Source: Peteryoungia wuzhouensis (GTDB lineage: Bacteria > Pseudomonadota > Alphaproteobacteria > Rhizobiales > Rhizobiaceae). Taken from it: a DNA stretch of 64,000 nucleotides. Under the pieces are notes generated by a model. It was not told where the DNA came from. It saw only the letters and a program-made list of their open reading frames with translations, and did not search any database. This document shows positions 53,883 through 62,937 of this stretch, in pieces; within the stretch, counting starts at the first letter, position 1, and every line of letters begins with the position of its first letter. Location of the stretch: assembly GCF_003205195.1 (NCBI RefSeq), contig NZ_QJRY01000008.1, forward strand, positions 262,963 to 326,962, given 5' to 3'. Made by a program: the position numbers and the translations under genes.

Positions 53883-54824
53883 TCAGTCGCGGGGGAATTC
53901 GAGACCCATTTCGCGGAAGCGCTCGGGGTCGTTGCCCCAGTTTTCCCGCACCTTGACGAACAGGAAGAGGTGCACGGGCTGCTCGAGGATTTCCGACATC
54001 TCCTTGCGGGAGGCCGTCGAGATCGCCTTGATGGCATCACCGTTCTTGCCGAGCACGATCTTCTTCTGGCTGTCGCGCTCGACATAGATCACCTGTTCGA
54101 TACGAACCGAGCCATCCTTGCGCTCTTCCCACTTTTCCGTCTCGACATGCGACGAATAGGGAAGCTCCTGGTGCAGGCGCAGGAAGAGCTTTTCGCGGGT
54201 GATCTCGGCGGCGAGCTGGCGCATCGGCAGGTCGGAGATCTGGTCTTCCGGATAGTACCAGGGGCCTTCCGGGAAGGTTTCGGCCAGATAGTCCATGATG
54301 TCGTCGCAGCCGGAGCCGGTCGTGGCCGAAATCATGAAGGTGCGGTCGAACTTGACGGCCGCGTTCGCCGTTTCGGCGAGCTTGAACAGGTCCTCGTGGC
54401 GCACGCGGTCGATCTTGTTCAGGACCAGGATCTTCGGCTGCGGCACATCCTTCAGGGCTTCCAGGATCGCCTCGGCGTCGCCGCGCAGACCGCGTTCGCT
54501 GTCGATCAGGAGCAGGATGATGTCGGCATCCTTGGCACCGCCCCAGGCCGAGGTCACCATGGCGCGGTCGAGCTTGCGGCGCGGCTTGAAGATGCCGGGC
54601 GTGTCCATGAAGACGATCTGCGCGTTCTTTTGGATCGCGATACCGCGCATCACGGCGCGGGTCGTCTGCACCTTGTGGCTGACGATCGAGACCTTGGCGC
54701 CGACGAAGCGGTTGACCAGCGTCGACTTGCCGGCATTGGTCGGGCCGATAAGGGCGACGAAGCCGGATCGGGTCGGGGTGGCGACGGTGGCTTCGCCGCC
54801 GTCATGGCTTTCTGTTTCGGTCAT
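53883..54824 (-). CDS. era: GTPase Era
   Basis: Era is an essential GTPase that binds 16S rRNA near its 3' end and helps 30S maturation. The 313-residue protein has G1 GPTNAGKST, the DTPGIF G3 motif, NKID G4 and a C-terminal KH domain with VIYVERDSQKKIVLGKNGDAIKAI. ATG 54824 was chosen; a TTG at 54833 overlaps nothing but lacks support. It lies nine bases after rnc. Confidence 0.97.
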   Translation of the reverse strand: MTETESHDGGEATVATPTRSGFVALIGPTNAGKSTLVNRFVGAKVSIVSHKVQTTRAVMRGIAIQKNAQIVFMDTPGIFKPRRKLDRAMVTSAWGGAKDADIILLLIDSERGLRGDAEAILEALKDVPQPKILVLNKIDRVRHEDLFKLAETANAAVKFDRTFMISATTGSGCDDIMDYLAETFPEGPWYYPEDQISDLPMRQLAAEITREKLFLRLHQELPYSSHVETEKWEERKDGSVRIEQVIYVERDSQKKIVLGKNGDAIKAISTASRKEMSEILEQPVHLFLFVKVRENWGNDPERFREMGLEFPRD

Positions 54825-54833
54825 GGTGTCCAA

Positions 54834-55556
54834 TCAGTTTGCGTCAGAGGCCTTGGCCCAGACGCCTTCGCGTTCGAGAATCTTGGTCGCGGCCACCTGC
54901 TCGGCGGCGCGCTTTGAACGGTCGATGCCCACCTCGGGCTTCAGGCCCGGGATCTCGACGATCACCGTGAAGCGGGGATCATGATCCGGTCCGGAGCGAT
55001 CCGCAACCTTGTATGTCGGCGGCGCGCCATACCGGGCATGCGTCCATTCCTGCAATTCGGTCTTGGCATCGCGGCGGGCGCCATCGGCGCGGGCAGCACG
55101 GGCCGTCCAGTATTTCAGGATGAAGCCGCGCGCGGCTTCCAGACCGGCATCCAGATAGATGGCCGCGATCAGGGCTTCGACCACGTCGGCACGAACATTG
55201 AGCATGTTCTTCGCGGTGATCTTCTTCACGTCTGCGCCGGTGCGGATGAAGCGATGGAGCTCCATCTCGTCGGCGACGGCAGCGCAGGTCTCTGCGCTGA
55301 CGAGCTGGTTGAAGCGGACGGAGAGCTCTCCCTCCGCCGCCTTGCGAAAGGTGCTGAACAGAAGCTCGGCCACACACAGGCCGAGCACGCGGTCGCCGAG
55401 GAATTCGAGGCGCTCATAGTCGCCCTCCCCCTTCGACGGCTGGGCGCTCGAATGCGTGAGCGCGCGGGACAGGCGATCCCGATCGGCAAAACGATGCCCG
55501 ACCAGAGTTTCGATCTCCGCCCAATGCTCCTCTGCGACGCCCTTCTTCCTGTTCAT
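54834..55556 (-). CDS. rnc: Ribonuclease III
   Basis: RNase III cuts double-stranded RNA, including rRNA precursors. The 240-residue protein has the signature ERLEFLGDRVLGL, the later catalytic ADVVEALIAAIYLD and a C-terminal double-stranded RNA-binding domain (KTELQEWTHARYGAPPTYKV). ATG 55556 overlaps the lepB stop (ATGA), which fixes the start; a longer frame upstream is the lepB tail read out of frame. Confidence 0.97.
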   Translation of the reverse strand: MNRKKGVAEEHWAEIETLVGHRFADRDRLSRALTHSSAQPSKGEGDYERLEFLGDRVLGLCVAELLFSTFRKAAEGELSVRFNQLVSAETCAAVADEMELHRFIRTGADVKKITAKNMLNVRADVVEALIAAIYLDAGLEAARGFILKYWTARAARADGARRDAKTELQEWTHARYGAPPTYKVADRSGPDHDPRFTVIVEIPGLKPEVGIDRSKRAAEQVAATKILEREGVWAKASDAN

Positions 55557-56290
55557 TCGACAACCTTGAACAGACGATCCCAACGCATGTTGGACGGCCA
55601 CTTCCACACTTCGCGGAACGAGGTGTCGTTGCCCAGCGAGAAGAAGATCAGCGAGGCCTTGCCGATCAGGTTTTCCGCCGGCACGAAGCCGACATCGAAG
55701 CGGCTGTCGAGCGAGTTGTCGCGGTTGTCGCCCATCATGAAATAATGGCCTTCCGGCACGATGAATTCGCGGGTGTTGTCGCCCCGCGTATCCGGCGCCT
55801 GGTCGAGCGTGTCATAGGTCACGCCGTTGTCCATGGTTTCGCGGAAGACCGGCACGTCGGTGCCCGGATCCATGCGATAGTCCGAGGTGAAAACCCCGTC
55901 CTCAACCTTCGGCACCGGCTGGCCATTGATGTTCAGCACGCCATTGATGACCTGGATGCGGTCACCCGGCAGGCCGACGAGGCGCTTGATGTAATCGATG
56001 CTCGGATTCGGCGGGAAGCGGAAGACGACGATGTCGCCACGCTTCGGCTCGCTTGCCAGGATGCGGCCCTCGAAGAGGTCCGGCGAGAAGGGCAGCGAGT
56101 ATTTCGAGTAGCCGTAGGAGAACTTGTTGACGAAGATATAGTCGCCGACCAGCAGGGTCGGCATCATCGAGCCCGACGGGATCGTGAAAGGCTGGAACAA
56201 CACGGTCCGGATCACCATGGCCAGCAGGAGGGCCTGGATGATGACCTTGATGTTTTCCCAAAGGGCACTTTGCTTCTTGGCTTCGCTCAC
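55553..56290 (-). CDS. lepB: Signal peptidase I
   Basis: LepB removes signal peptides from exported proteins at the inner membrane. The 245-residue protein has one N-terminal anchor helix (VIIQALLLAMVIRTVLF), the catalytic Ser41 in IPSGSMMPTL and Lys102 in YIKRLVGLPGD, and the GDNRDNSLDSR box. It is coupled to rnc, as in other alphaproteobacteria, and is preceded by acpS. Confidence 0.97.
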   Translation of the reverse strand: MSEAKKQSALWENIKVIIQALLLAMVIRTVLFQPFTIPSGSMMPTLLVGDYIFVNKFSYGYSKYSLPFSPDLFEGRILASEPKRGDIVVFRFPPNPSIDYIKRLVGLPGDRIQVINGVLNINGQPVPKVEDGVFTSDYRMDPGTDVPVFRETMDNGVTYDTLDQAPDTRGDNTREFIVPEGHYFMMGDNRDNSLDSRFDVGFVPAENLIGKASLIFFSLGNDTSFREVWKWPSNMRWDRLFKVVE

Positions 56291-56408
56291 GCGGGTCTGT
56301 TCCTTCTTGCGAAAATCCTGCTCTCTCTAGAGCTATTCATTGTCAAATGGAAGGCTGTCAGCCGGCCCGGCAAGCGGCGAAGCCGCCAAACCGGTGCGAC
56401 CGGATGTA

Positions 56409-56813
56409 TCAGACGTTCAGCGGCAGGGCCTCGATGACGACGAAGGCCTGGGCATAGGGGAACTCGTCTGTGATGGTGAGATGCACGACGGGGCGGTACC
56501 CTTCCGGCACCAGGCGATCGAGGAATTTGCGCGCGCCGCCGGTGAGTTCCAGGCCGGGCTTGCCGTTCGGCAGATTGACGACACCCATTTCCTTCCAGAA
56601 CACACCCTCGGCGATCCCCGTGCCAAGCGCCTTGGACATGGCCTCCTTGGCGGCGAAACGCTTGGCATACGATGCGGCCGAATCCTTACGGCCATTCGAG
56701 CGCGCCTGCTCCTCGTCGGTGAAGCAACGCGCCGTGAATTTTTCGCCGAAGCGCTCGATCGACTTCGCGATCCGGCGGATGTCGATGAGGTCGCTGCCGA
56801 TACCGATGATCAT
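56409..56813 (-). CDS. acpS: Holo-[acyl-carrier-protein] synthase
   Basis: AcpS attaches phosphopantetheine to acyl carrier protein. The 134-residue protein has the two signatures [13 protein letters not shown] (with the metal-binding Asp8) and [18 protein letters not shown] 56813 is one base after the DUF2062 gene's stop. Length is standard. Confidence 0.96.
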   Translation of the reverse strand: MIIGIGSDLIDIRRIAKSIERFGEKFTARCFTDEEQARSNGRKDSAASYAKRFAAKEAMSKALGTGIAEGVFWKEMGVVNLPNGKPGLELTGGARKFLDRLVPEGYRPVVHLTITDEFPYAQAFVVIEALPLNV

Positions 56814-56814
56814 C

Positions 56815-57405
56815 TCAGACACTCGTCCCTTCCAAGGCATCGGCCAGGCGCGCCCTTGCCCGTTCTGACAGCCGTTCGCGCCGCCGGCGCTGGAACCGGT
56901 CGACTGCGATATAGGTGCAGGTATAGACGACGATGGTGCTGATGACGGCAAGCGGAATGGCACCGACAAGCATGGGCTTCAGGACCGGCTCCCAGATATG
57001 GGCAATCCCGAATTCGTGCCAGAGATGGTGCAGATCGACGGCGGGACCGGAGGGGCCATCCTGCCCGAGCAGATAGCGGCCAACTTCCCAGGTGGCCGCC
57101 CATATGAACGGGAACGTCAGCGGATTTCCGACCGCCGTTCCAAGCGCTGCCGCAAGCATGTTGCCCGAAATCAGGTAGGCGAGCGCAAAGGCAATCAGGA
57201 AGTGAAAGCCGATGAACGGCGTCAGTGACGACACAATGCCCGCGACAAGACCGGCGGCCACCGCATGCGGCGTCGCCGACAGACGCAGGACACGTTTGCC
57301 GAAGTACTGAAACGGGCGGGAGAAGCCTTTTCGCGGCCATACTAGCTCGCGCAGCCTCGTCGAATAGGAAAGCGGTTGGCGACGTCGAAACAGCATGGAC
57401 AACAT
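56815..57405 (-). CDS. DUF2062 domain membrane protein
   Basis: A 196-residue protein with three membrane helices ([33 protein letters not shown], then [22 protein letters not shown]) and the DUF2062 core [17 protein letters not shown]. The tail is highly basic. Its role is unknown, but it is regularly found between rsh and acpS in Rhizobiaceae. ATG 57405 is chosen; a TTG at 57432 and ATG 57396 are alternatives. Confidence 0.87.
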   Translation of the reverse strand: MLSMLFRRRQPLSYSTRLRELVWPRKGFSRPFQYFGKRVLRLSATPHAVAAGLVAGIVSSLTPFIGFHFLIAFALAYLISGNMLAAALGTAVGNPLTFPFIWAATWEVGRYLLGQDGPSGPAVDLHHLWHEFGIAHIWEPVLKPMLVGAIPLAVISTIVVYTCTYIAVDRFQRRRRERLSERARARLADALEGTSV

Positions 57406-57569
57406 GTAGTTTATCCGCTGCGCTTCCCGCAAGGGTTACCCGTCGACGGAACGCCTTAATACACGAGGCGCCGGAAAGGACCGGCGCCGAACCTGGCGTC
57501 TGCCAAAGGCGGCCGTTCTGGCCACCTGCGGATCAGACATGACCTGCAGCCCCAATGGGCCGCCGGTTT

Positions 57570-57722
57570 TCAGAAACCGCGACGGAACACGCCACGGTCG
57601 ATTTCGCGCTGGCGGTATTCCAGGTCGACGAGATCGCGAGCACCGTTCAGGTAGCTCATTTCACGTTCAGCAGCCGTGGGAACGCGGAGTGCACGGGCCA
57701 GTTTGCGGATCGGAGTAAACAT
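57570..57722 (-). CDS. DUF3563 family small protein
   Basis: A 50-residue protein (MFTPIRKLARALRVPTAAEREMSYLNGARDLVDLEYRQREID...). GAGG lies seven bases before ATG 57722. It matches the DUF3563 family of small rhizobial and burkholderial proteins, which are helical and of unknown function. The upstream 200 bases contain a 21-bp palindrome (57810-57830) and the rsh terminator. Too short for most ORF cut-offs but well supported. Confidence 0.82.
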   Translation of the reverse strand: MFTPIRKLARALRVPTAAEREMSYLNGARDLVDLEYRQREIDRGVFRRGF

Positions 57723-57809
57723 CGTTTTATCCTCGGTTCTTTGTCTTCATCTGTTGATCCGAAGATAATGTTGCGCCGCACAAACCACCAGAGCCGATTG
57801 GCGACGCCA

Positions 57810-57830
57810 GATATGCATCAAACGCATATC
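57810..57830. promoter_or_regulatory. Palindrome upstream of the DUF3563 gene
   Basis: GATATGC (57810-57816), spacer ATCAAAC, GCATATC (57824-57830). It lies 88-108 bases upstream of the DUF3563 start, consistent with a repressor or activator site. Confidence 0.5.
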
Positions 57831-57901
57831 GAGGGGCTCGAGGTTTACGTTTTGGGCAGAAGATGGGCAAAAGATAAGCAGTTCGCCGCAAGAGAAGCAG
57901 A

Positions 57902-57934
57902 CTTGCGGGGCTGGTCCGTAACCTGCCCCGCAAG
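57902..57934 (-). terminator. Terminator after rsh
   Basis: CTTGCGGGGC (57902-57911) pairs with GCCCCGCAAG (57925-57934), a perfect 10-bp stem located just after the rsh stop on the minus strand. The T-tract is weak (TCTGCTTCTCTT), so partial read-through is possible. Confidence 0.7.
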
Positions 57935-57938
57935 CGGA

Positions 57939-60164
57939 TCAATCGTAGACACGCTTCACGGTCGAGATGCAGTCGAGCTCCTTCAGCTCGCCGAGCAACT
58001 GGCTGAGCTGACGCAGATCCCAGACTTCGAGATCGATCGCCATTTCGGTGAAGTCGGTGGCAATGCGGATCATGTTCAAGACGCGGATATTGATATCGAG
58101 GCGGGCGACACACTGGGCAACGGTCGCCAGCGTGCCCGGCTCGTTCAGCGCATTGATCAGGATGCGGGCGACGAAGCGCGACTTGTTTGCCTCGTCGAGA
58201 TCCCAGCGCACATCGATCCAGCGCTCCGGCTCGTTTTCGAACCGCTGCAGGGCCGAGGCCTGGATCGGATAGATGGTGATGCCCTTGTCGTCTTCCATGA
58301 TGCCGACGATGCGGTCACCCGGCACGGCGCCGGCGGGGCCGAAATGCACCTCGGCATTGCCGGAGAGGCCGCGGATCGGCAGCGGCTCGGGGCCGTCGCC
58401 GGCGGTGGGCACATCCCCCTTGGGATGGGCGGCACCGGGGATCTTGAAGACCATGCCATTGGCGCTGTTCATCGCGAACCAGCCGTCTTCCGCCGGTTTT
58501 GTCGTGACGCGCTCGTCCTGATAGTCGGGATAGACGGCGCGCAGCACGTCGAGCGACGAGGTTTCGCCGCGGCCGACCGAGGCGATCGCGTCTTCGACAT
58601 CGCGCTGGCCGAGCCGGTGCAGAACCGGGCGCAGCGTATCGCGCGAAAAGACCTTGCCGGCGCGCTCGAAGGTGCGCTCCAGAATGCGCTGGCCAAGGCC
58701 TGCATATTGCTTGCGGATCGCCATACGGGTGGCGCGGCGGATGGCGGCGCGCGCCTTGCCGGTGACGACGATCTCTTCCCAGGCGGCGGGCGGCACCTGC
58801 ACGCCGGAGCGGATGATCTCGACCTCGTCGCCATTCGACAGGCGGGTGACCAGCGGCATGATCGAGCCATTGATCTTGGCGCCGACGCAGGTATCGCCGA
58901 CATTGGTGTGGACGGCATAGGCAAAATCGATCGGGGTGGCGCCGCGCGGCAGCGCGATCAGCTTGCCCTTGGGCGTGAAGCAGAAGACCTGGTCCTGGAA
59001 GAGTTCGAGCTTGGTATGCTCCAGGAATTCTTCCGGATTGTCGCCTTCCGCCAAAGCCTCGATCGTGTGGCGGAGCCAGGAATAGGCATTGCTTTCACGC
59101 TTCAGCGGCTCGTTCGGATCGCCGTTTTCGCCATCCTTGTAGAGACTGTGGGCGGCGATCCCGTATTCGGCGATCTCGTGCATGCGGCGCGTGCGGATCT
59201 GCAGTTCGATACGCTGGCGGGACGGGCCGACGATCGTGGTGTGGATCGAGCGGTAATCGTTCTGTTTCGGTGTCGAGATATAATCCTTGAAGCGGCCCGG
59301 CACCACGCGCCAGCGGGTGTGCACGATGCCGAGCGCCCGGTAGCAGCCCTGAACGTCGTCGACCAGGATGCGGAAGCCGTAGACGTCGGAGAGCTGCTCG
59401 AAGGACAGCGACTTCGACTGCATCTTGCGGAAGACGGAGTAAGGCCGCTTCTGGCGGCCCTTGACGCCGGCGTTCAAGAGGCCGTTCGCCACCAGGAGAT
59501 CGCGCAGCTCGTCCTCGATCTTGGTGATCAGGCCCTCGTTGCGGGTCGACAGCTCCGCCAGACGGTTGGTCACCGTCTCATAGGCTTCCGGATTCATGTA
59601 GCGGAAGGACAGGTCCTCCAGCTCGTCGCGCATGTCCTGCATACCCATGCGGCCGGCGAGCGGCGCATAGATTTCCATCGTCTCTTCGGAAATGCGGGCG
59701 CGCTTGTCATCGCGCATGTGCTCGAGCGTGCGCATGTTGTGCAGGCGGTCGGCGAGCTTGACGAGGAGAACACGCACGTCGTCGGAAATGGCGAGCAGAA
59801 GCTTGCGCAGGTTTTCCGCCTGCTTCGCCTTCTTGGTGACGAGGTCGAGCTTCTTGATCTTGGTGAGCCCCTCGACGAGCCGGCCGATGTCCTCGCCGAA
59901 GAGTTCGTCGATTTCGGCGCGGGTGGCCGAGGTGTCTTCGATCGTGTCGTGCAGGAGGGCGACCGCGATGGTCGATTCGTCCAGGCGCATTTCGGTCAGA
60001 ATGGCGGCGACCTCGAGCGGATGGGAGATATAGGGATCTCCGCTGGCGCGCGTCTGCTTGCCGTGCTTCTGCATGGCATAGACATAGGCCTTGTTCAGAA
60101 GAGCTTCGTTGGCGTCGGGCTTGTATTTCTGCACCCGCTCCACGAGCTCGTATTGCCGCATCAT
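57939..60164 (-). CDS. rsh: Bifunctional (p)ppGpp synthetase/hydrolase
   Basis: Rsh (RelA/SpoT) makes and breaks the alarmone (p)ppGpp and runs the stringent response. The 741-residue protein has an HD hydrolase domain (His48, His72-Asp73), a synthetase domain (about 230-345, with RIELQIRTRRMHEIAEYGIAAH), a TGS domain (about 395-455) and a C-terminal ACT domain (about 665-741). AGGAGA precedes the start. The hydrolase and synthetase motifs look intact, so it is bifunctional. It follows rpoZ, from which it is separated by a terminator. Confidence 0.97.
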   Translation of the reverse strand: MMRQYELVERVQKYKPDANEALLNKAYVYAMQKHGKQTRASGDPYISHPLEVAAILTEMRLDESTIAVALLHDTIEDTSATRAEIDELFGEDIGRLVEGLTKIKKLDLVTKKAKQAENLRKLLLAISDDVRVLLVKLADRLHNMRTLEHMRDDKRARISEETMEIYAPLAGRMGMQDMRDELEDLSFRYMNPEAYETVTNRLAELSTRNEGLITKIEDELRDLLVANGLLNAGVKGRQKRPYSVFRKMQSKSLSFEQLSDVYGFRILVDDVQGCYRALGIVHTRWRVVPGRFKDYISTPKQNDYRSIHTTIVGPSRQRIELQIRTRRMHEIAEYGIAAHSLYKDGENGDPNEPLKRESNAYSWLRHTIEALAEGDNPEEFLEHTKLELFQDQVFCFTPKGKLIALPRGATPIDFAYAVHTNVGDTCVGAKINGSIMPLVTRLSNGDEVEIIRSGVQVPPAAWEEIVVTGKARAAIRRATRMAIRKQYAGLGQRILERTFERAGKVFSRDTLRPVLHRLGQRDVEDAIASVGRGETSSLDVLRAVYPDYQDERVTTKPAEDGWFAMNSANGMVFKIPGAAHPKGDVPTAGDGPEPLPIRGLSGNAEVHFGPAGAVPGDRIVGIMEDDKGITIYPIQASALQRFENEPERWIDVRWDLDEANKSRFVARILINALNEPGTLATVAQCVARLDINIRVLNMIRIATDFTEMAIDLEVWDLRQLSQLLGELKELDCISTVKRVYD

Positions 60165-60183
60165 TCAGACGTCTCCTAGAAAC

Positions 60184-60214
60184 GAAAAAGCGCGCCAGCC
60201 GACATGACTGGCGC
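60184..60214 (-). terminator. Terminator between rpoZ and rsh
   Basis: On the minus strand GCGCCAG (60208-60214) pairs with CTGGCGC (60092-60098 equivalents at 60192-60198), followed by CTTTTTC. It ends or attenuates rpoZ transcription before rsh. Confidence 0.75.
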
Positions 60215-60261
60215 ACATTATCCAACTGTCAGAAACAGACTAAATTCCGACTAATTGACGA

Positions 60262-60663
60262 TTAGTAATCGTCGCTCTTTTCCGGGGGAACGAGACCTTC
60301 GATACCGGCCAGCAGTTCCTCTTCCGACATCTGGTCGAAGGTGAGGGTTTCCGGCAGTTCGTCTTCTTCGTCACCCTTGCCGGCCGTGCCGACATTGGCG
60401 AGCATCGAGCTCGGATCCTGCTCCGGCTCGTCGACTTCGACATGCTTCTGCAGCGAGTGGATCAGGTCTTCCTTGAGGTCGTCGGGCGACAGCGTCTCGT
60501 CGGCGATTTCGCGAAGCGCCACGACCGGGTTCTTGTCCTTGTCGCGATCGATGGTGATCGGCGCGCCCTGGGAGATCTGGCGGGCGCGGTGGCTCGCGAG
60601 CAAAACGAGCTCAAAGCGGTTCTCGACTTTGTCGATGCAATCTTCAACGGTGACGCGGGCCAT
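60262..60663 (-). CDS. rpoZ: RNA polymerase omega subunit
   Basis: Omega helps assemble the RNA polymerase core. The 133-residue protein begins [30 protein letters not shown], the conserved omega core, followed by an acidic tail. ATG 60663 is chosen since the family begins with MARVTVED. rpoZ-rsh is a common alphaproteobacterial order. Confidence 0.97.
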   Translation of the reverse strand: MARVTVEDCIDKVENRFELVLLASHRARQISQGAPITIDRDKDKNPVVALREIADETLSPDDLKEDLIHSLQKHVEVDEPEQDPSSMLANVGTAGKGDEEDELPETLTFDQMSEEELLAGIEGLVPPEKSDDY

Positions 60664-60853
60664 TGCCTGTCCTTTACGGTCATGAATGCGAGGGATTGAC
60701 GGGTGCGATACAGGCAATGGACGGCAATTTCAAGTTTTTCGTCACCAAGAGCCCGACCCGCGACAAAAGACAATCTGAAAAGCCATGATTTCCGCTTACA
60801 TGCAACCCAGAGGTGCTTGGATTATCGAATTCCGTATCCTAAATACTTTTATA

Positions 60854-60868
60854 TATGATCAGATCATA
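60854..60868. promoter_or_regulatory. Palindrome in the rpoZ-NYN gap
   Basis: TATGATC-A-GATCATA (60854-60868), a perfect dyad in an AT-rich patch about 90 bases before the NYN-domain gene. The rest of the 290-base gap holds no gene. Confidence 0.5.
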
Positions 60869-60954
60869 ATTTAATGCTCTGGTCATATGTGGAGGGGCAA
60901 GGTATTGTTTTGATTTCCGATTGCCGCGTTAGTTCATATTGCACCTGAGGAATA

Positions 60955-61545
60955 ATGAAGATGTTCGATCCGCGCGAAAAAATCGCCCTGTTCATCGATG
61001 GCGCCAATCTCTACGCAGCTTCCAAGAGCCTCGGCTTCGATATCGATTATCGCAAGCTTCTGAAGGCGTTCCAGAAGCGCGGTTACCTGTTGCGCGCCTA
61101 TTATTACACCGCCCTCATCGAGGATCAGGAATATTCCTCGATCCGCCCACTGATCGACTGGCTGGACTATAACGGCTACAAGGTCGTGACCAAGCCGGCG
61201 AAGGAATTCACCGACTCCATGGGCCGCCGCAAGGTCAAGGGCAACATGGATATCGAGCTTGCCATCGACGCGATGGAACAGTCCGAAACCGTCGACCATC
61301 TCGTGCTCTTCTCCGGCGACGGCGATTTCACCACGCTGGTCGAAGCCCTGCAGCGGAAGGGCCGCAAGGTCTCCGTCGTCTCGACCATGGCGACGCAACC
61401 GCCGATGATCGCCGATGATCTCCGCCGCCAGTCGGACCATTTCATCGACCTGATGACGCTCAAAGCCGAAATCGGCCGCGACCCCTCCGAGCGCGGCGCG
61501 CCGCGTGTCGCCGAGCCGGTATCGAGCCACGAAGAAGAGCATTGA
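60955..61545 (+). CDS. NYN domain protein (LabA/DUF88 family)
   Basis: A 196-residue PIN-like nuclease-fold protein. The conserved acidic residues are in FIDGANLYAASK (Asp15), NMDIELAIDAM and SGDGDFTTLVEAL (about 119-124), followed by KGRKVSVVS. NYN proteins are predicted RNases acting on structured RNA or tRNA. ATG 60955 follows TGAGGAATA. The C-terminus is short and polar. Confidence 0.88.
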   Translation: MKMFDPREKIALFIDGANLYAASKSLGFDIDYRKLLKAFQKRGYLLRAYYYTALIEDQEYSSIRPLIDWLDYNGYKVVTKPAKEFTDSMGRRKVKGNMDIELAIDAMEQSETVDHLVLFSGDGDFTTLVEALQRKGRKVSVVSTMATQPPMIADDLRRQSDHFIDLMTLKAEIGRDPSERGAPRVAEPVSSHEEEH

Positions 61546-61590
61546 GGGATTGGGGGCTCCCGCCCCCGACAAGCTTTGCGGTTGAAAGCA

Positions 61591-61874
61591 CCCCCCTCTG
61601 CCCTGCCGGGCATCTCCCCCACAAGGGGGGAGAGCGGCTCGCAGCTAAGACGCGGGCCACCCTCTCCTTGAGGGGGAGGGTCGGAGCGAAGCTCCGGGGT
61701 GGGGTGACGGCCGGAAGATGAGAAAGATCGTGAAACGTCGAACTCGCGGTAGGGTTCACCCCCACCCGCCGCTTTGCGGCGACCTCCCCCTCAAGGGGGA
61801 GGTAGGGAGCCCGCCGCCCCCGGCCCCCACTCTCCCCCCTTGTGGGGGAGATGTCACGAAGTGACAGAGGGGGG
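61591..61874. repeat. Nested inverted-repeat mosaic (RIME-like)
   Basis: The outer arms 61591-61636 and 61830-61874 are inverted copies (CCCCCCTCTG ... CATCTCCCCCACAAGGGG against its complement), and the inner arms (CACCCTCTCCTTGAGGGGG, about 61659-61677, and CCTCCCCCTCAAGGGGGAGG, about 61783-61802) are a second inverted pair, giving a nested cruciform-like structure. Modules of this kind are dispersed in rhizobial genomes. The remaining gap to 61919 holds no gene. Confidence 0.85.
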
Positions 61875-61919
61875 TCTTCTTGCTCCGCCCGTCGGTGAAG
61901 GACCAAGCAGAGTACTTCC

Positions 61920-62339
61920 TTACATTGCCTCGAAAGCGATATCCTGCGCGCCTTGCCACAAGACCATCTTACCCATAGCCTCCAGCTGCTCAGCCCCCTT
62001 CACGACCGTCAGAAAGTGATTGCCCGCAAGCATGCCCATCTTGCTCGCAAACTGCGACGAGCCATAGGCAAACAGCAGCTCCGTTTCGCTGAAACCACCG
62101 GGATAAAGCAGGATATCACCGCGTGAGGGATGGCAAGTGTGATTCTCGAAGCCCGCGCCGAACTGGAAATCGCCCAAGGGCACCCAGACCGCCTCGCCCG
62201 ACCAGCGCGAATGGATCGCCTGGTTGCGGAAGGGCAGAAAACTTTCAAAGATGCGGCAGGTCTCGGGCGCCTTTTCGCGCTCCAGCCGCGCCTCGAAGAC
62301 GAAGGGGCCGACGGTGACCTTCAGAAACTCCAGCGCCAT
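61920..62339 (-). CDS. DUF3830 family protein (cyclophilin-like)
   Basis: A 139-residue beta-barrel-type protein matching DUF3830. FEARLEREKAPETCRIFESFLPF, SRWSGEAVWVPLGDF and HPSRGDILLYPGGFSETELLFAYG are the conserved blocks. Members resemble cyclophilin-like folds; no activity is assigned. It lies five bases after smpB on the same strand, so it may be cotranscribed with it. Confidence 0.85.
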   Translation of the reverse strand: MALEFLKVTVGPFVFEARLEREKAPETCRIFESFLPFRNQAIHSRWSGEAVWVPLGDFQFGAGFENHTCHPSRGDILLYPGGFSETELLFAYGSSQFASKMGMLAGNHFLTVVKGAEQLEAMGKMVLWQGAQDIAFEAM

Positions 62340-62344
62340 CGGCC

Positions 62345-62821
62345 TCAGCCCGTCTTCATGATGCGCTGCTTCTGGCGGTTCCAGTCGCGTTCCTTCTCGG
62401 TCTCGCGCTTGTCATGCAGCTTCTTGCCCTTGGCGAGCGCCAGCTCCAGCTTCGCCCTGCCCTTCTCGTTGAAATAGATCTTGAGCGGCACCAGCGTCAT
62501 GCCCTCGCGGTTGATCGAGACGCGCAGGCGGTTGATCTCGCGCTTGGACAGAAGCAGCTTGCGGCGGCGGCGCGGCTCGTGGTTGAAGCGGTTCGCCTGC
62601 AGATATTCCGGCAGATGCGAATTGATCAGCCAGATCTCCTCGCCCTCATCGGAAGCATAGGATTCGGCGATATTGGCCTTGCCCTCGCGCAGCGACTTGA
62701 CCTCCGTGCCGGTCAAAACCAGACCCGCCTCGTAGGTGTCGACGATCTCATAATTGAAGCGCGCCTTGCGGTTTTCCGCGACGATCTTGTTGACGGTGCG
62801 CTGCGAGCCTTTGGGGGCCAT
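62345..62821 (-). CDS. smpB: SsrA-binding protein SmpB
   Basis: SmpB binds tmRNA and brings it to stalled ribosomes for trans-translation. The 158-residue protein has the typical [36 protein letters not shown] core and the basic C-terminal tail [27 protein letters not shown] 62821 has GGAAG upstream. In related genomes dapA usually sits next to smpB; here an accessory protease locus occupies that place. No ssrA gene was seen. Confidence 0.96.
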   Translation of the reverse strand: MAPKGSQRTVNKIVAENRKARFNYEIVDTYEAGLVLTGTEVKSLREGKANIAESYASDEGEEIWLINSHLPEYLQANRFNHEPRRRRKLLLSKREINRLRVSINREGMTLVPLKIYFNEKGRAKLELALAKGKKLHDKRETEKERDWNRQKQRIMKTG

Positions 62822-62937
62822 GATCAAATCTTCCGTTTCGCCCGGGATTTTGTGGTCGTCTTCGCCATACGCGGGCGGGGCGTGGCGAGTATGGGAGGTA
62901 TGTAATGGAGGATGGGGGGGAAATAAAGGTGTTCTCC

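Noticed and set aside
57555..60179. Very long open frame (874 codons) on the plus strand
   Set aside because: It is the antisense of rsh. High-GC codon usage leaves few stops on the opposite strand; the rsh domains on the minus strand are unmistakable.
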